From positions 6,209,501-6,273,500 of the forward strand of contig CANTUQ010000043.1 in assembly GCA_947683425.1 (NCBI GenBank): a stretch of 64,000 bases of DNA, written 5' to 3'. Numbering within the stretch: position 1 is the first letter of the stretch; the number at the start of each line of letters is the position of its first letter. Both the position numbers and the translations under genes were made by a program. Shown piece after piece: positions 45,967-57,389 of this stretch. The notes beneath the pieces were generated by a model. The model was not told the origin of the DNA. It saw nothing but the letters and a program-made list of their open reading frames with translations, and ran no database searches. Origin of the DNA: Excoecaria cochinchinensis (Eukaryota > Streptophyta > Magnoliopsida > Malpighiales > Euphorbiaceae).

Positions 45967-47648
45967 TCAGGGAGAACCCTTATCTTTTGTTTTGAGTTTT
46001 GTTTATTTTATTTTATTTTTCTTTTTGATCTGTAATATTATTACTTGCTGGGGACAACAAGTTTTTTTTATGTGGGGGGTAGGAGACATTAATTTTGCAT
46101 TATATATGTAATTAACAGCCATTCCATTGATGTATGATGCACGATTAGTTCTGTTTTAGTTTATTTGCACTTTATTACAGTTGCCTAAATATCCTTATCT
46201 TAGTTTAGCTTAACCTCAGTTATTCCTGTTGTGAATGTTTTGAACTTTAATTGGAGAATAGTATATCTTAAAAAACTGATCTTGGCAAACGAGTAGTTGG
46301 AAGTTTTAGAAGCAAATAGAATCTCAATCGGTCATATATCTTGTGATTTCAAATCTTTTATGCACTGTAGGCTTGTTTGTAAAAATTGAAAAAATTCGGT
46401 GCGTAAGAGTTTTTGAGTGAAGGAATGGTAGGATAATTAGAACCTTCCTCATCACCCTTCGAAACATGATAATAACTTAAACAAGTTTAGGACATGATTA
46501 AGGCAATTTGTTCTTTGATAGCCACTTTTAAACAACTTTAGACCTACCTGTTTATGTTATTTCCATTGCTAGCCCCGTTGAGCTGATTTAGTATGCTAAA
46601 AGCGTACTACGAAATTTTCTTGTTACACTATTATTTTACCATTTAGCCTAAATGCCTTTGCCTACCCGTTTCTAAGAATTGGCCACTCTAGGATTGGGTT
46701 GGAATATCATTGAAAGTTGAATAAGAGTATCTATTGTTGAAATAGTGGAAGTGTGAGAAGAATTGTTGAATTTTGTGGGCATTATTTAGTATGGTGTTAA
46801 ACTTTCCCTCATTAGATGGGTATAAAAAATTCTAGACTTTGGGTACCCCAGAAAAAAAAATAAAGAAGAAAGAAAAAAAAAGAAGAGAAAGAAAAATAAA
46901 GAAAAAAGAAAAGAAAAAAAAAACTGATGATGAAAGTTTGATGAGTTCTGTGGTTTCTATTGGTCAATTTTGATGTATTGAATATAGAAAATTCAAGTGT
47001 GGGGTACCTTTGAGTAGAGAAAGATATACTCATAATTACGGAATTGGATTTAAAAGTGAATTAAAAGGGAAATTCATCATTTTGTTGTTGTTGAGTTCAA
47101 TGCATATTATGTATGGAGAAGTAAACAACATTGGAAATTATGGGTGAATTGAAGGTAGGATCTGGACAATTTTGTTCAGTTTGGTTAGTTGAATTTTAGG
47201 TAAAGTGGCAAATTCTTAGTTTGAATTCTTTAACTTTTCTTGTTAGCCAATACCTTAACCTAACATTACAACCCTGGAAAAGTCCTTTTGATTCTATTAT
47301 TGGTTTGAGTTATTTAAGTGGAGATGACCCTTGTGGTTCCGGTGCTAAAGGAGAGGCGTATGATTATCCTGAGTTTTAAGCGCGAAACCTATATGCGAAT
47401 TCATTTGCATATTTAATTTCTTTGCTCAATTACTGGAATGCATTGGTTGTTTTGTTTTGAAAAGAGAAAATTGGTTTTGAGCCTAGCACACACACGTGTG
47501 AAATTACTTGATATAAATTGATTTGAGAATTTGTAACTAAGACCCTTCTACTTGGTGCTATGACTGTTGTTAAGTTTTCATATTCTGAGTTAGAGTTTGA
47601 AATTTCAGGAATTTGGATAATTCATTTACTCGAGGACGAGCAAAGTCT
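45967..47648 (+). other. Athila 3' non-coding region
   Basis: 1.7 kb without a gene. It holds a purine-only A/G-rich run (about 46848-46922), a second copy of the polypurine-tract 12-mer (46995-47006), and the stem CTCG-AGGA-CGAG at 47629-47640 just before the true tract. Confidence 0.75.
46995..47006 (+). other. Second polypurine-tract-like 12-mer in Athila
   Basis: AAGTGTGGGGTA is identical to 47649-47660 at the LTR border and lies 654 bp upstream. It could be an extra plus-strand primer or a relic of the border. Confidence 0.55.
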
Positions 47649-47663
47649 AAGTGTGGGGTATTT
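47649..47663 (+). other. Polypurine tract of Athila
   Basis: AAGTGTGGGGTATTT directly precedes the 3' LTR (TGATAAC at 47664). Confidence 0.85.
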
Positions 47664-49449
47664 TGATAACTTCAATATAGTGTTTAGTTTTCATAGTGTT
47701 TTTATATGATTTTAGGTGTTTAGTTGTGTTTTTGTGTTAGGTTTTGTTTCCTTTAGGTTGATTTTACTAATTTTAGTCAAATTGGAATTTTGATGCATTA
47801 TAGATAGTTTTTGATTGATTTTTATGACACTTTGCAGGTGAGGTTCTAGTTACATCACGGTCACAATGAAATTCATTGTGACCGTGACATGAAGAGAAGT
47901 GGGAGTCAGGAGCTGGCCTAGATGGGTCACGGTCACAATGGATTTCATTGTGACCGTGACATCGTGAACGATTGGGCAGAATGCAAGTAGGAGGTATGTC
48001 ACGGTGACAATCAATTCCATTGTGACCGTGACATAAAAATCCTCAAGGCAGAATCAAAGAAGCACATACATCACGGTCACAATGGTTTTCATTGTGACCG
48101 TGACATAGCTAAATCCTGGACAGAAGCAAACTTCGAAGACCTCACGGTGACAATGAATTTTATTGTCACCGTGACCCATTTCCTGTGCGTAAACAAATTT
48201 GAAATTCTCGACTGAACACGGTGACATTGAATTTCATTGTCACCGTGACCCATCTGGAACTATAAAAACGAACTTTTCTATTTGGCTAGGGTTCCGATTT
48301 TTTTAGTTAGTTTTTGTTATTAGTTTTTGCAGCTGAGATTTTGAGAGATATTCTTCGGTCCTAAACTTCAATTTTCGTTCTTGTTTTTGATTTTCGATTA
48401 GTAATTGAGATTAAATTGCTTTAGTTTCATAGTTAAATTTCAAGAGTTTTGCTAGTTCTTAGTTTTTTCCAGAATTTTAGTTATTTTCTCCATTGAAGAT
48501 TTGAAGAAAGAGATCGAAGATCGAGCAATTCAACCGGGATTTTCTCAATGAATTTCAGGGTTTATTCTTTCTTTTACTCTTTTAATTTTGTAATGGATTG
48601 TGAGTAGTCGTTTAGTTGTTCGGGGGATCTCTGAATCTCCTATATCTAAGATGTGAATTATGAACATCTATTGAGTTTATGTATGAAAGATTGGTTTATT
48701 TTGCTGGTGTTTATTGCTTGTTTATGGATTTTAGTTTTTCAGTTCAGTTTCCAATTGTGATGAATGATTTATTTCATATGTCTATGTTGGTGAATGAATT
48801 TGTTAATTGGATGCCATGAATGTATTTTATTCTCAGAATTTTCTATCATGTTTGCTGTGGTATTTAGACTACTCCGGAATGGGAATCTAAATGAACAGGA
48901 TTTTATGATTTAAGATTTGAGTGATGAGCGAAATAATGAGGTTTTGGGATGTTTGACTCCGGAATGGGAAAGCAAACCGAACCTAGGATTTTAGACCCGT
49001 GATTAGGCTAGTTGTATGACTTGCTCCGGAATGGGACGTTATGCAATTAGAGTAGCTTGCTCCGGAATGGGACGCTTGGGTTAAGAGGGTTATCCCGATT
49101 TCTTTCATATAAGAGTCATAGATTGATTTTATTCATATTTGGGTAAGGGGTGGATGAGTGAACTTGAACAACGCTTTTATAATTTGATATCTTTTCTCGT
49201 TTTTATTTACTTTTATCTTTGTTATTTTTAATGTCATCTTAATTTGTTTTTGCTTAATCATTACAGCAGTCGATTAATTTATCAGTTTTAGTTTAGTTAA
49301 TTTAATCAATTCAATTAATTGGGAATTCTTTAGCATACATTCAATTTTCATAACTTGCGTGTTCAGTCCCTTGGGTACGATAACTCGGAGTCATAATTTT
49401 ACTCCATTATATTACTTATCGATTCAGTACACTTGCTGAGGTCATGTCA
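47664..49449 (+). repeat. 3' LTR of Athila
   Basis: Copy of 35852-37637 at a constant offset of 11812 with about 13 substitutions; ends TGTCA followed by GAGAT. Confidence 0.96.
47854..48249. repeat. Array of six 35-bp palindromes (Athila 3' LTR)
   Basis: Units start at 47854, 47926, 47998, 48070, 48141 and 48215. Four of the LTR-pair differences fall in palindromes: T/G in unit 1, C/T in unit 5 and two in unit 6. Confidence 0.95.
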
Positions 49450-49454
49450 GAGAT

Positions 49455-50420
49455 CCTTGTCATGGGTTTTTAAGAAGCTAATAAAAAGGGGGATGTTATA
49501 GCCAATGCCTCCTAAGCCCGCCAGAAGCCAAGGCCAGTCCAACCACAGGGCGGATCAATACTGTGCATTCCACCAATACACTGGGCATTTGATGGACTAT
49601 TGTCAGACTTTAAGGGACTAGGTTCAAGATCTCATTGATAGCAAGCAGATCACTAACCCAAAAAAGCAAAAGAAGAAGTGGGAGACAGATTGAGCACCTA
49701 AGTGGAGAAGGAAAATGGTTCTCGCAGATGGTGATGAGCCATTGACTGAAATAGCTGTGCTGGTAGAAACAGGAAGAAGATAGCTATTTAGATGTTCTTT
49801 CTATTTTTGAACTATTTGATGATGATGTTTTTAATTTTGATTTTCTATTAAATGAAATGGATGGTTTTACTTATCTGTGTGATATTTTCTCATGATTTCA
49901 CTATGCATAATCATGACATGTTCATATTTAACATTGATTCAACTGATACCATTCCATTAAATCTCGGGACTTTGGGAACCTAAAAAAAATCTTGATAGCA
50001 TCTAATGTGACTCCGGAAGAGAGATTAAAAGAGAGAAAATAAAAAAAAAAAGAAAAAAATATGAAAAAGTCTTTGCCTGGACTAATGAAGACATGCCGGG
50101 AGATGATCATGAAGTTGCCGAACATATTATGCCAACATATCCCAATCATGGATCAGTCAAGTAGAAGCTCGGAAGGCTCAGGCTAAAATGGCCATAAAAG
50201 GTTAAAATAAAAGATCCACAAGCAAAAACGGGGCCAAAATTCTTATTGAAGAGAAACACTCGACTTAATTAATCAACGCTATCCCAATAGTTAAGAAGTG
50301 AAGTGCCTGTATGTGTGAACTATCAGGATTTGAACAGAGCCACAAAAAAAAAAACTAAAAAAAAAACCAAAAAATAAAAAAATAATAATAAAATAATAAA
50401 TAAAACAAATCGGAATTGAT
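49455..50420 (+). pseudogene. Tat-3 remains: gag end and RT start
   Basis: Continues the second gag (SLSWVFKKLIK, then zinc motif CAFHQYTGHLMDYC near 49563). After about 49700 there are only traces of the region before and at the start of RT, such as MPGDDHEVAEHIMPTYP near 50094 and VNYQDLNRA near 50317, with many stops. An A-rich stretch (50341-50410) follows. Protease and the RT core are absent. Confidence 0.65.
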
Positions 50421-50499
50421 CATCGATATAAGGCAAGGGGAAGTTACTTGGGGGTAAGCTTTGTTCAATCTCGTTGATCTATACATACCCGCACTTTGC

Positions 50500-51090
50500 C
50501 ATTCTTCTTGGCTACCGAAAAGGACCAAAAGACTGATTCATAAGCTATCCACCCAGTTCATCAGTATAGAGGGTGTGCAATACAAGAGGTAAGCTGATAA
50601 CGTACGGCTAAGGTGCTTAGACGAGAAGAAGGCCAAGAGGGTTATGGAGGAGACCCATGCTGGGGTCTACAACCGGAACCCCTGCAAGAGTCATGCTTTG
50701 TTCCTCAATACATGGGGGGAAAGCACTACTGCCTATCAAAATACGTCAAATCTTTCAAGGGCAGTCATGGAAGCTACGGCTACATCAGCTAAGCTTGTCG
50801 GGCAAAAATAGGTTCCAGGCTTATTATCACAACTGAATCTATCAGAAAAGACTCGCTCGATCATTTATAAGAAAGGTCAAGAAGCACTCGCTGGAAGAGG
50901 GAGATTTACTCTCCAAGAAAATGAGACCAGATGTTCTGGGCATACGGGATAAGTCTTGGCCAACATAGGAAAGCCCATTTGCACTCAAGAGACTATTATC
51001 CAAGAAAGTAGCGATTCTAACAAACAGCGATGGAGATAAGCTCGGATAATCGATCAACATCAACAGAATCAAGAATGTCCATGGCTAATG
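50500..51090 (+). pseudogene. Tat-3 remains: integrase pieces
   Basis: Short stretches match Tat-2: TEKDQK with the region before the HHCC finger (50515-50680), and the C-terminal part (near 50820-51090; compare 30070-30270) in shifting frames. The core with the catalytic residues is deleted. The natural pol end lies near 51085. Confidence 0.65.
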
Positions 51091-52127
51091 ACTAAATATC
51101 AAAAGAAGAGAACAAATGCCCTACGGGTTGAAAACCAAAAAAAGGCGGCCTTGCTAAAATTGGGTGCCTCGTCAGGGTGAAAATCGAAAAAGGCACTCTG
51201 GGCAAAAATTAGAGGCTTGAGAGAAAATGTCCAATCAAGAAAACCCGAGATCGCTGATTGGAAACAGAAGTTTTGATGCTTTCAAGATCCATTTTGAGAT
51301 TAAATGTAATTTTGCATTCTGAATCTATGTTAAATGGTGATCATGTATGGAGAAATCATGCTGAAATGCACACATTCTTTGCAAATACATAAAACAAAAG
51401 CAGTTCAACTCATGTACTCATCCGATGGGTCCCATTATCGACCACCAGGCTATGCACCTTTCCCTCGTATGCACTTGTAGAAGCAAAAGGGCAATCTCCA
51501 ATCAGTGGTATAATGGCCTTTACAGGCAGCAGGGGCCAGAGGTCATGGTACCCAGAGGTAAAAAAAAAGGCCGTTAGAGATGAAACCATAACTGACTCTC
51601 TAAGCAAAAGTTAGGCCAAAGGGCAGGGTGAAAACCTAGAAACAGGTAGTGTGCTCTATAAAAAGTGAAATAAATAAAAGCTGTTGGATTGGGTTGGTCC
51701 ATTCCAGACAAAAATTAGGCACAGGGTTGTGTGAAAATTCGGAAAGGACGCATTTCCCGCTAAGGAAAGCTAGTGTGAAAATTCACAAGGGACACACTAC
51801 CTTTAATCAATGACTTCAAATGCCTGGAGTGATAGGGCGGTGACACTTTGGACAATCTCCCTTCGGACGGATGAGGTATAGACTTCTGGCGCCTGGAGCG
51901 ATAGGGCGATGGTTCTTCAGATGATATCTTTTCGAGCAGAAGGGGTATAATACGGGACATGAGTCAGAATCCTGGGGGGGCAAATGTTGTACCGTTCATA
52001 GAAAAAGGCACATATTCATTAGCCAAGGGGCCAAGATGCACACTAGACTGGTCTCCTTGAGAGGATCTTGGGTCAGAATTCCTAAGCCGAGAAGACGCTC
52101 TTCTAGATCCTGGGGGCATGATCAAGC
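51091..52127 (+). other. Tat-3 3' UTR, first part
   Basis: No gene. Conserved blocks match Tat-1 (11440-12160), including the AAAGGCGGCCTTGCTAAAATT block near 51137 and GGGACACACTACCTTT near 51789. Cut at 52127 by a solo LTR. Confidence 0.7.
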
Positions 52128-53589
52128 TGTTAGTGGTTATGCCCTAGGCCAAGCATTTGGACCTTGATGGACTCATTACATTTTCATTTATATATAATGG
52201 TTTTCTTCACATTAATATTATTGGCATGTTACATTATTGTAATATTTGTGAATAACAATGTTATTCATGTTGTCCCTAGTCATTTATCACTAAAGGGCAT
52301 AAAGATAAATTAAGACTAGTATAGATGTGCATTGATAATCATGGGATGATTATATATGATGATATAAATTGAATCTATAGGTATTTGTTAGAGAACAAAG
52401 TACCGGATAGACCTACTGTAAGATCACTACATGGGATAGTGTCATAAGTGATCTTATAATAGATATGTTATTGAATCCTTTGACCTGAGGTTATCATGGT
52501 TTTCTACATAAGAAACATTATATTTTGACATAATCAAACGTTATCTTTAATTGGATAATTATAAAGTTTATGATCGGACATAATGAGAATTATACAGAGG
52601 AAAGTGAATAATCAAGATGGAATTTGTCCCTCTCCTATGAGAGAGACATCTGTTGGGCCCCTTGATAAGTACGACTGTAAAATGCATGGCCGTGCTCGAA
52701 TGAATTGATAGTGTAACCAATGTCATTTGAATTTATTAGTCTACTTAATGATCGGGAAATTATATGTTTGAACAATATAAGTTTGACATGTACCATGACT
52801 TATGCTCAAATAAGATATCGTGTGACTAAAGGATAATGGCATGTTTTATTGTCAAGTTAAAATCGGACTAATGGTATTTATATTATTTGAGTAGTCATAA
52901 TGTCTTGCTAGAGACCGATTATAACTTGTGGGCTTATTATGAGATTTGGCCCACTGCTAACTTAATATAAACCTATTGGGTCGCACACCAAGACCAAAAA
53001 TGAACAAAAGTGGATTTTATTAGGTTATTTCGGAATAATATAAATATAGGTATTTATATTTAATTTCTAAATTATATATATGTGATTTATTTCATATTAA
53101 TTTGAATAAGAAATATATATATATATATATATATATATCTTATTTTGAATAAGAGATAGTATTCCTATTTATCTCTTAGGGTTTCAAATTTATACATATA
53201 TATATGTAGGTATATATATGTTAAGAGGTGATTATCCCTAATCACATTTTTCCTAGAGAGAAAAGGATAGAGAATGGCTGATTTTCCTAAGAGAGAAAAA
53301 CCTAGCCGCCATTATTTTCTTTGAGAAAGAAAAACATAAAATCCAGTCGCAATATAAGGGAGCTAGCACCCCTGCGAATTTTGTTTGTTGGTTCGTGCAT
53401 GTGGATACCGATAGAGGGTGTTCGTGATTGAGGCAGCGCCTGTAGTCCGAGATAAGGAGTTAATTTCATTCTAAAGCTTGGTAAATCTTAATCTCTTCCT
53501 TTTGAATAAATTGAAAATACATGGATCCTGTTTTGGGTTTCAATTTTATTCTGCTGCGTTGATTTGAATTATTGCGATGAAACCTAACA
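52128..53589 (+). mobile_element. Solo LTR, copia-like, in the Tat-3 3' UTR
   Basis: 1462 bp from TGTTAG to CTAACA, flanked by CAAGC (52123-52127) and TAAGC (53590-53594), a 5-bp duplication with one transition. It begins TGGTTATGCCCTAGGCC shortly after the terminus and has a (TA)n run near 53114-53140. No coding sequence. Assignment to Ty1/copia rests on the look of the ends; orientation is uncertain. Confidence 0.65.
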
Positions 53590-54001
53590 TAAGCAGCCAG
53601 GCCATACACCCAACGGACCCTTTGTAACACCCCGCCATCCCCGTTGGAAGGATACCGGAGTGCCACGCAGGCAAACACATATAATCAAATCCATATACAC
53701 ATGTATAAACAAAAAACCAAATGTAAAATAAAGAAACTTTTAATCATTTAATAGTAAAATCCTGTTTATATATAACATATATCAATATCGTTTTACAAAA
53801 AGAGGCTCGTAAGCAAATACATATACAAAAATAATATTTGTTCCTTTACAAAAGATTTACTTTGCTATACACAAGCCATATACAAAAATTTACAGCGGAA
53901 GACTTCAAAAAAATAACTTCATCAAAAGACTCCTAGTGGCCGACCTGCAGATATCTGACTCCAAGCTAAACTCGCCACCTGCACGGGAAAAGAGCCCGTG
54001 C

Positions 54002-54019
54002 TAAGCGATAACGCTTAGT
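54002..54019. repeat. 18-bp dyad in the minus-strand solo LTR
   Basis: CTAAGCGATAACGCTTAG, the reverse complement of the dyad at 2331-2348, followed by TGGGG as expected for the opposite orientation. Confidence 0.8.
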
Positions 54020-54920
54020 GGGGAGAAACAAAACAGACATACAATATACATATACAATATTTATACAATAATAAACTAATGATTAAAAAGCAAGGCATCA
54101 AATCACATGTAAACATGTCTCTAAATTTCTTACTTGACATGCATAAATATATATACATTACAAGCAATTAAGTATTCAATTCATAATGCTCATCATTTCA
54201 AGTATACTAATTCAAGGTGTGATATAAAGCTATGCAAGAATTCATTTACATTATATACTTGTAATCATGTCCAGAAATACATCTCAACAAAATAGCCTGA
54301 TTAGTCTAAAAATACTCTCTAGAAGTGGATACGGTTCAAATGGATACTGATAGAACACAGTATCCCATTCATATAGAGATATGAGTCTCAAACATGTACT
54401 TTTCATATAGAGACCGAAGTCTCGCATTTAAATCCTTATAGACCCATACAGGATTGAAACAAGGATCCAAACGGACCCAAGTATAACGTTTTATCATATA
54501 GCAGCTGCACACACACACTGACCTAAGTAAGCGCTTACTTATCCACTACTATGACTATTCAGGCTTAAAACTCAGCTCAGCAATTCAAACACCAATATCC
54601 GTATTAAATACACTAAATGTAAATACATATTTCACGTGTACATGGGTCTAGATCAAAATCAGAAACATTTAAATATATATCCAGTATCAATTATTGGAGG
54701 CAAAAGTACAAATAATTCTCATTCAAGTCAAGTTATGTTCATATAAAGTATAAACTAATAAATTATGTGCATTAATTATTTAACAAGGTATACAACTCAA
54801 TATTAAACAATTATTAATTACAATTCAGATTTTAAATCCAAACTTTTGTCATGTAATGCAAAAACCCTTGAAATCAGAAGTTAAAATCATGTTTTTAGAA
54901 AACAAGGCAGTAGGGAAGGC

Positions 54921-55240
54921 TGGTCACGTCGTGACCACTGGTCACGTCACGTGACGCCGGCTTCACACGAGCGCCACGCGAAACAGCAAGCAAGAACAGG
55001 CGGTCACGGCGTGACCATCAGTCACGTCTCGTGACGCCTGTGAGGAGAGGGAGAGAGGATACGAGACGAGTTCTTGTGACACGCAGGGAAGACAGGCGAG
55101 AGGTCGCGAGGCGTGATGCTCCATCACGTCGCGACTTCCCAAAGGGAGGACGGTCACGGCGTGATGCTTCAACACGCCACGTGACTTCCCACAGAGGGAG
55201 GTCACGGCGTGATGTACCATCACGTCACGTGATCTTTCTC
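54921..55240. repeat. Palindrome cluster GTCACG/CGTGAC in the solo LTR
   Basis: About five blocks of inverted repeats: GGTCACGTCGTGACC near 54921, GGTCACGGCGTGACC near 55001, and GGCGTGATG/CATCACG pairs near 55095-55130, 55150-55190 and 55200-55232. Several contain CACGTGAC, a G-box core. The GTCACGG core is shared with the 35-bp palindromes, but spacing is looser. It lies about 1.3 kb from the LTR 3' end, as in the Tekay and Athila LTRs. Confidence 0.75.
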
Positions 55241-56165
55241 TCACAAATGCTTCTCCTTCTCCAAACTCTTCCAATTTTTTTCCAGAAATCGTAAAAACCC
55301 AGAAAACGTAAAAACAGAGTACACCAAAACTCCAAGTCCCAATTTGTCTAAATCTATTTTTCATGCAGTAATTATGCAAACACGTACCTTTAGGTCTTCT
55401 GAGCACATTTACAGCAATTACACTCATATTTTTCACATTCTCATACAATCGTAAATAAACAGAGAGAGTCACAACCCAGAATTTCACATTCATATACACG
55501 TTTAACTAACTCATTTGCATATACCTCATCGATTCTTTTCTACTAAAATCATGTATACAACATTACATATCTCATGCATTTCAATATACAAACAGACATT
55601 AACACATTAGCAATAGAACTGCAAACCGAATCCAGAATGAGGAAAGACAGACACACTCCCAAACCTGTATGAAGCTCAAAAATGTCCACTGAACTCTTAG
55701 TCCACCACTTTATCCTTTCCCTTCTCTTTTCTTTTATCCACAGAAGCTCTGGAAATCCCTTTAAAGCTCACAACCTAAGCTCAAAACTGAAGGATACCCA
55801 CATGCAAAAGAAAGAACAGCAGAATGTGGTTTTTACGTGAGAGAGAGAGAGCAAGAAGAGAGAAAACTTTTCAGTCCTTTGTTTCCAGCCAACTGAGTTT
55901 TTCTCATTCTTCCCTTTTCCCTCACCACGTGCACACACACATTCCACCTGGCACACATGCACGATTACACCATTCACTAAATCCTCTTTTAACAAAATAA
56001 TCCATGTCAAATTACCTTTTACTCACTACCTAAAAGTCTGTAATCTAATTACTTAAATTAGATTCTTGCAATTTAATCCTCTTACCTCAAATAAAATACC
56101 AAATTGCCCTAATTTGACCAATTAAAATCACTGATTTCCAAATAGGCCACTTATGGGGTGTGACA

Positions 56166-56365
56166 CCCTTGACCACCCAGGATGTGGTCTATCCATTTCT
56201 GCATACATCTTACATCTGCATATGACATTTTACACATGCATGCATAGTCCCTTGCATATATTCCTGTGTACACAGCTTTGCAAGAAATTTCCAAACGAAG
56301 ACCGCACACGCAAAAGCGGGTCCAGAACAATTTTAGTACAATAGTAGCAATCATCCGTGCTGAAA
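56166..56365 (+). other. Tat-3 3' UTR between the solo LTR and the tandem repeat
   Basis: About 200 bp of CATGCA-rich non-coding sequence; compare 12280-12400 in Tat-1, which also precedes the tandem repeats. Confidence 0.55.
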
Positions 56366-57033
56366 GTTCTTTGAGGAGGCAAAACCTCAAAGTCCTCTGA
56401 GGAGGCAAAATCTGAAGTCCTCTGAGGAGGCAAAACCTCAAAGTCCTCTGAGGAGGCAAAATCCGAAAGTCCTCTGAGGAGGCAAAATCTCAAAGTCCTC
56501 TGAGGAGGCAAAATTTGAAAGTCCTCTGATGAGGCAGAGGAGGAAAAATCTCAAAGTCCTCCGAGGAGGAAAAATGTGAAAGTCCTCCGAGGAGGCAAAA
56601 CCTAAAATTCCTCTGAGGAGGCAAAACCTCAAAGCCCTCTGAGGAGGTAAAATCTAAAAGCCCTCTGAGGAGGCAAAATCTGAAAGTTCTCTGAGGAGGC
56701 AAAACCTTAAAGTCCTCTGAGGAGGCAAAATCTAAAAGCCCTTTGAGGAGGCAAAATCTGAAAGTCCTCTGAGGAGGCAAAATCTCAAAGCCCTTCGAGG
56801 AGGCAATTTCTCAAAGTCCTAGGCAAAATCCGAAAGTCCTCTGAGGAGGCAAACTCTCAAGCCCTCTGAAGAGGCAAACTCTCAAGCCCTCTGAGGAGGC
56901 AAATTCTTAAGCCCTTTGAGGAGGCAAATTCTCAAGTCCTCCGAGGAGGCAAACTTTCAAGCCCTCTCTCAAGTCCTCTGAGGAGGTAAACTTTCAAGTT
57001 CTCCGAGGAGGCAAATTTCCAAGTCCTCTTAGA
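56366..57033. repeat. 25-26-bp tandem repeat, about 26 copies, Tat-3 3' UTR
   Basis: Monomer TCCTCTGAGGAGGCAAAA plus 8 bases, first at 26 bp and later at 25 bp per unit, with a few partial units. Each monomer holds the palindrome CCTCTGAGGAGG, close to CCTCTGCGGAGG in the otherwise different 57-bp repeat of Tat-1. Minus-strand reading frames across it are repeat artefacts. Confidence 0.95.
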
Positions 57034-57374
57034 GGCGTTAACCTAGGCAGTCAACCAAAGACCTCTCAGGGGGCACCACTTCAGATATCAGAATAGGTTA
57101 TATACCAACCCGGCTAAAGCTAGACACCGCACAGGTTAGATGCTGCAACGAGGAAGGTTAGACACCACACCAATAGGTTAGATACCAAAATAACTGAGGC
57201 TAGACACCGCATAGGTTAGATGCCCAAAACAATGAGGGTTAAAACATCGACAAGTAGACGATAACTACCCTGAACAACTCCATTCAGACCAGGAAGACAG
57301 CTGCCTCAGGTACGCGTCTCTTCTTTCTTTCTTTGAGTTTTGGCTCACCTAGGCACCCAGGCACTACGTTTCCC
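57034..57374 (+). other. Tat-3 3' UTR, last part
   Basis: Degenerate repeats of GGTTAGA(T/C)(A/G)CC lie at about 57093-57240. Then comes a block shared with Tat-1 (AGGTACGCG, then CTCACCTAGGCACC), which in both elements lies just before the polypurine tract. Confidence 0.65.
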
Positions 57375-57389
57375 AAAACTGGGGGCAAC
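57375..57389 (+). other. Polypurine tract of Tat-3
   Basis: AAAACTGGGGGCAAC precedes TGTAGAAATCGGG at 57390. It forms a partial stem with the preceding CCC. Confidence 0.85.

Larger units (their letters stand above)
35852..49449 (+). mobile_element. Athila-type Ty3/gypsy LTR retrotransposon, nearly complete
   Basis: LTRs 35852-37637 and 47664-49449 are both 1786 bp and flanked by GAGAT (35847-35851 and 49450-49454). Between them are a tRNA-Asp primer site, gag, pol, a palindrome array, an intron-like leader, a third gene and a polypurine tract. I count about 13 LTR differences (0.7%), so it is young. A third gene after pol and the tRNA-Asp site are hallmarks of Athila. Breaks: one TAG between gag and pol and two in-frame TGA in the third gene. 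Confidence 0.96.
53623..56165 (-). mobile_element. Solo LTR of Tekay-like type, minus strand
   Basis: 2543 bp from TGTAACACCCC to GGGGTGTGACA, flanked by CCCTT on both sides (53618-53622 and 56166-56170). Length and inner marks (dyad at 54002-54019, GTAGTGGATAAGTAAG-like stretch near 54530) match the Tekay LTR family, but the sequence is a different family. It carries its own palindrome cluster at 54921-55240. A 178-residue minus-strand frame (54963-55499) is LTR sequence without domains. Confidence 0.9.

Noticed and set aside
54963..55499. 178-residue minus-strand frame
   Set aside because: It lies wholly in a solo LTR with clean target duplications, crosses a palindrome cluster and shows no known domain.
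56230..56780. Minus-strand frames with repeated PPQRTLRFCLL-like peptides
   Set aside because: They translate the 25-26-bp tandem repeat in the Tat-3 3' UTR.
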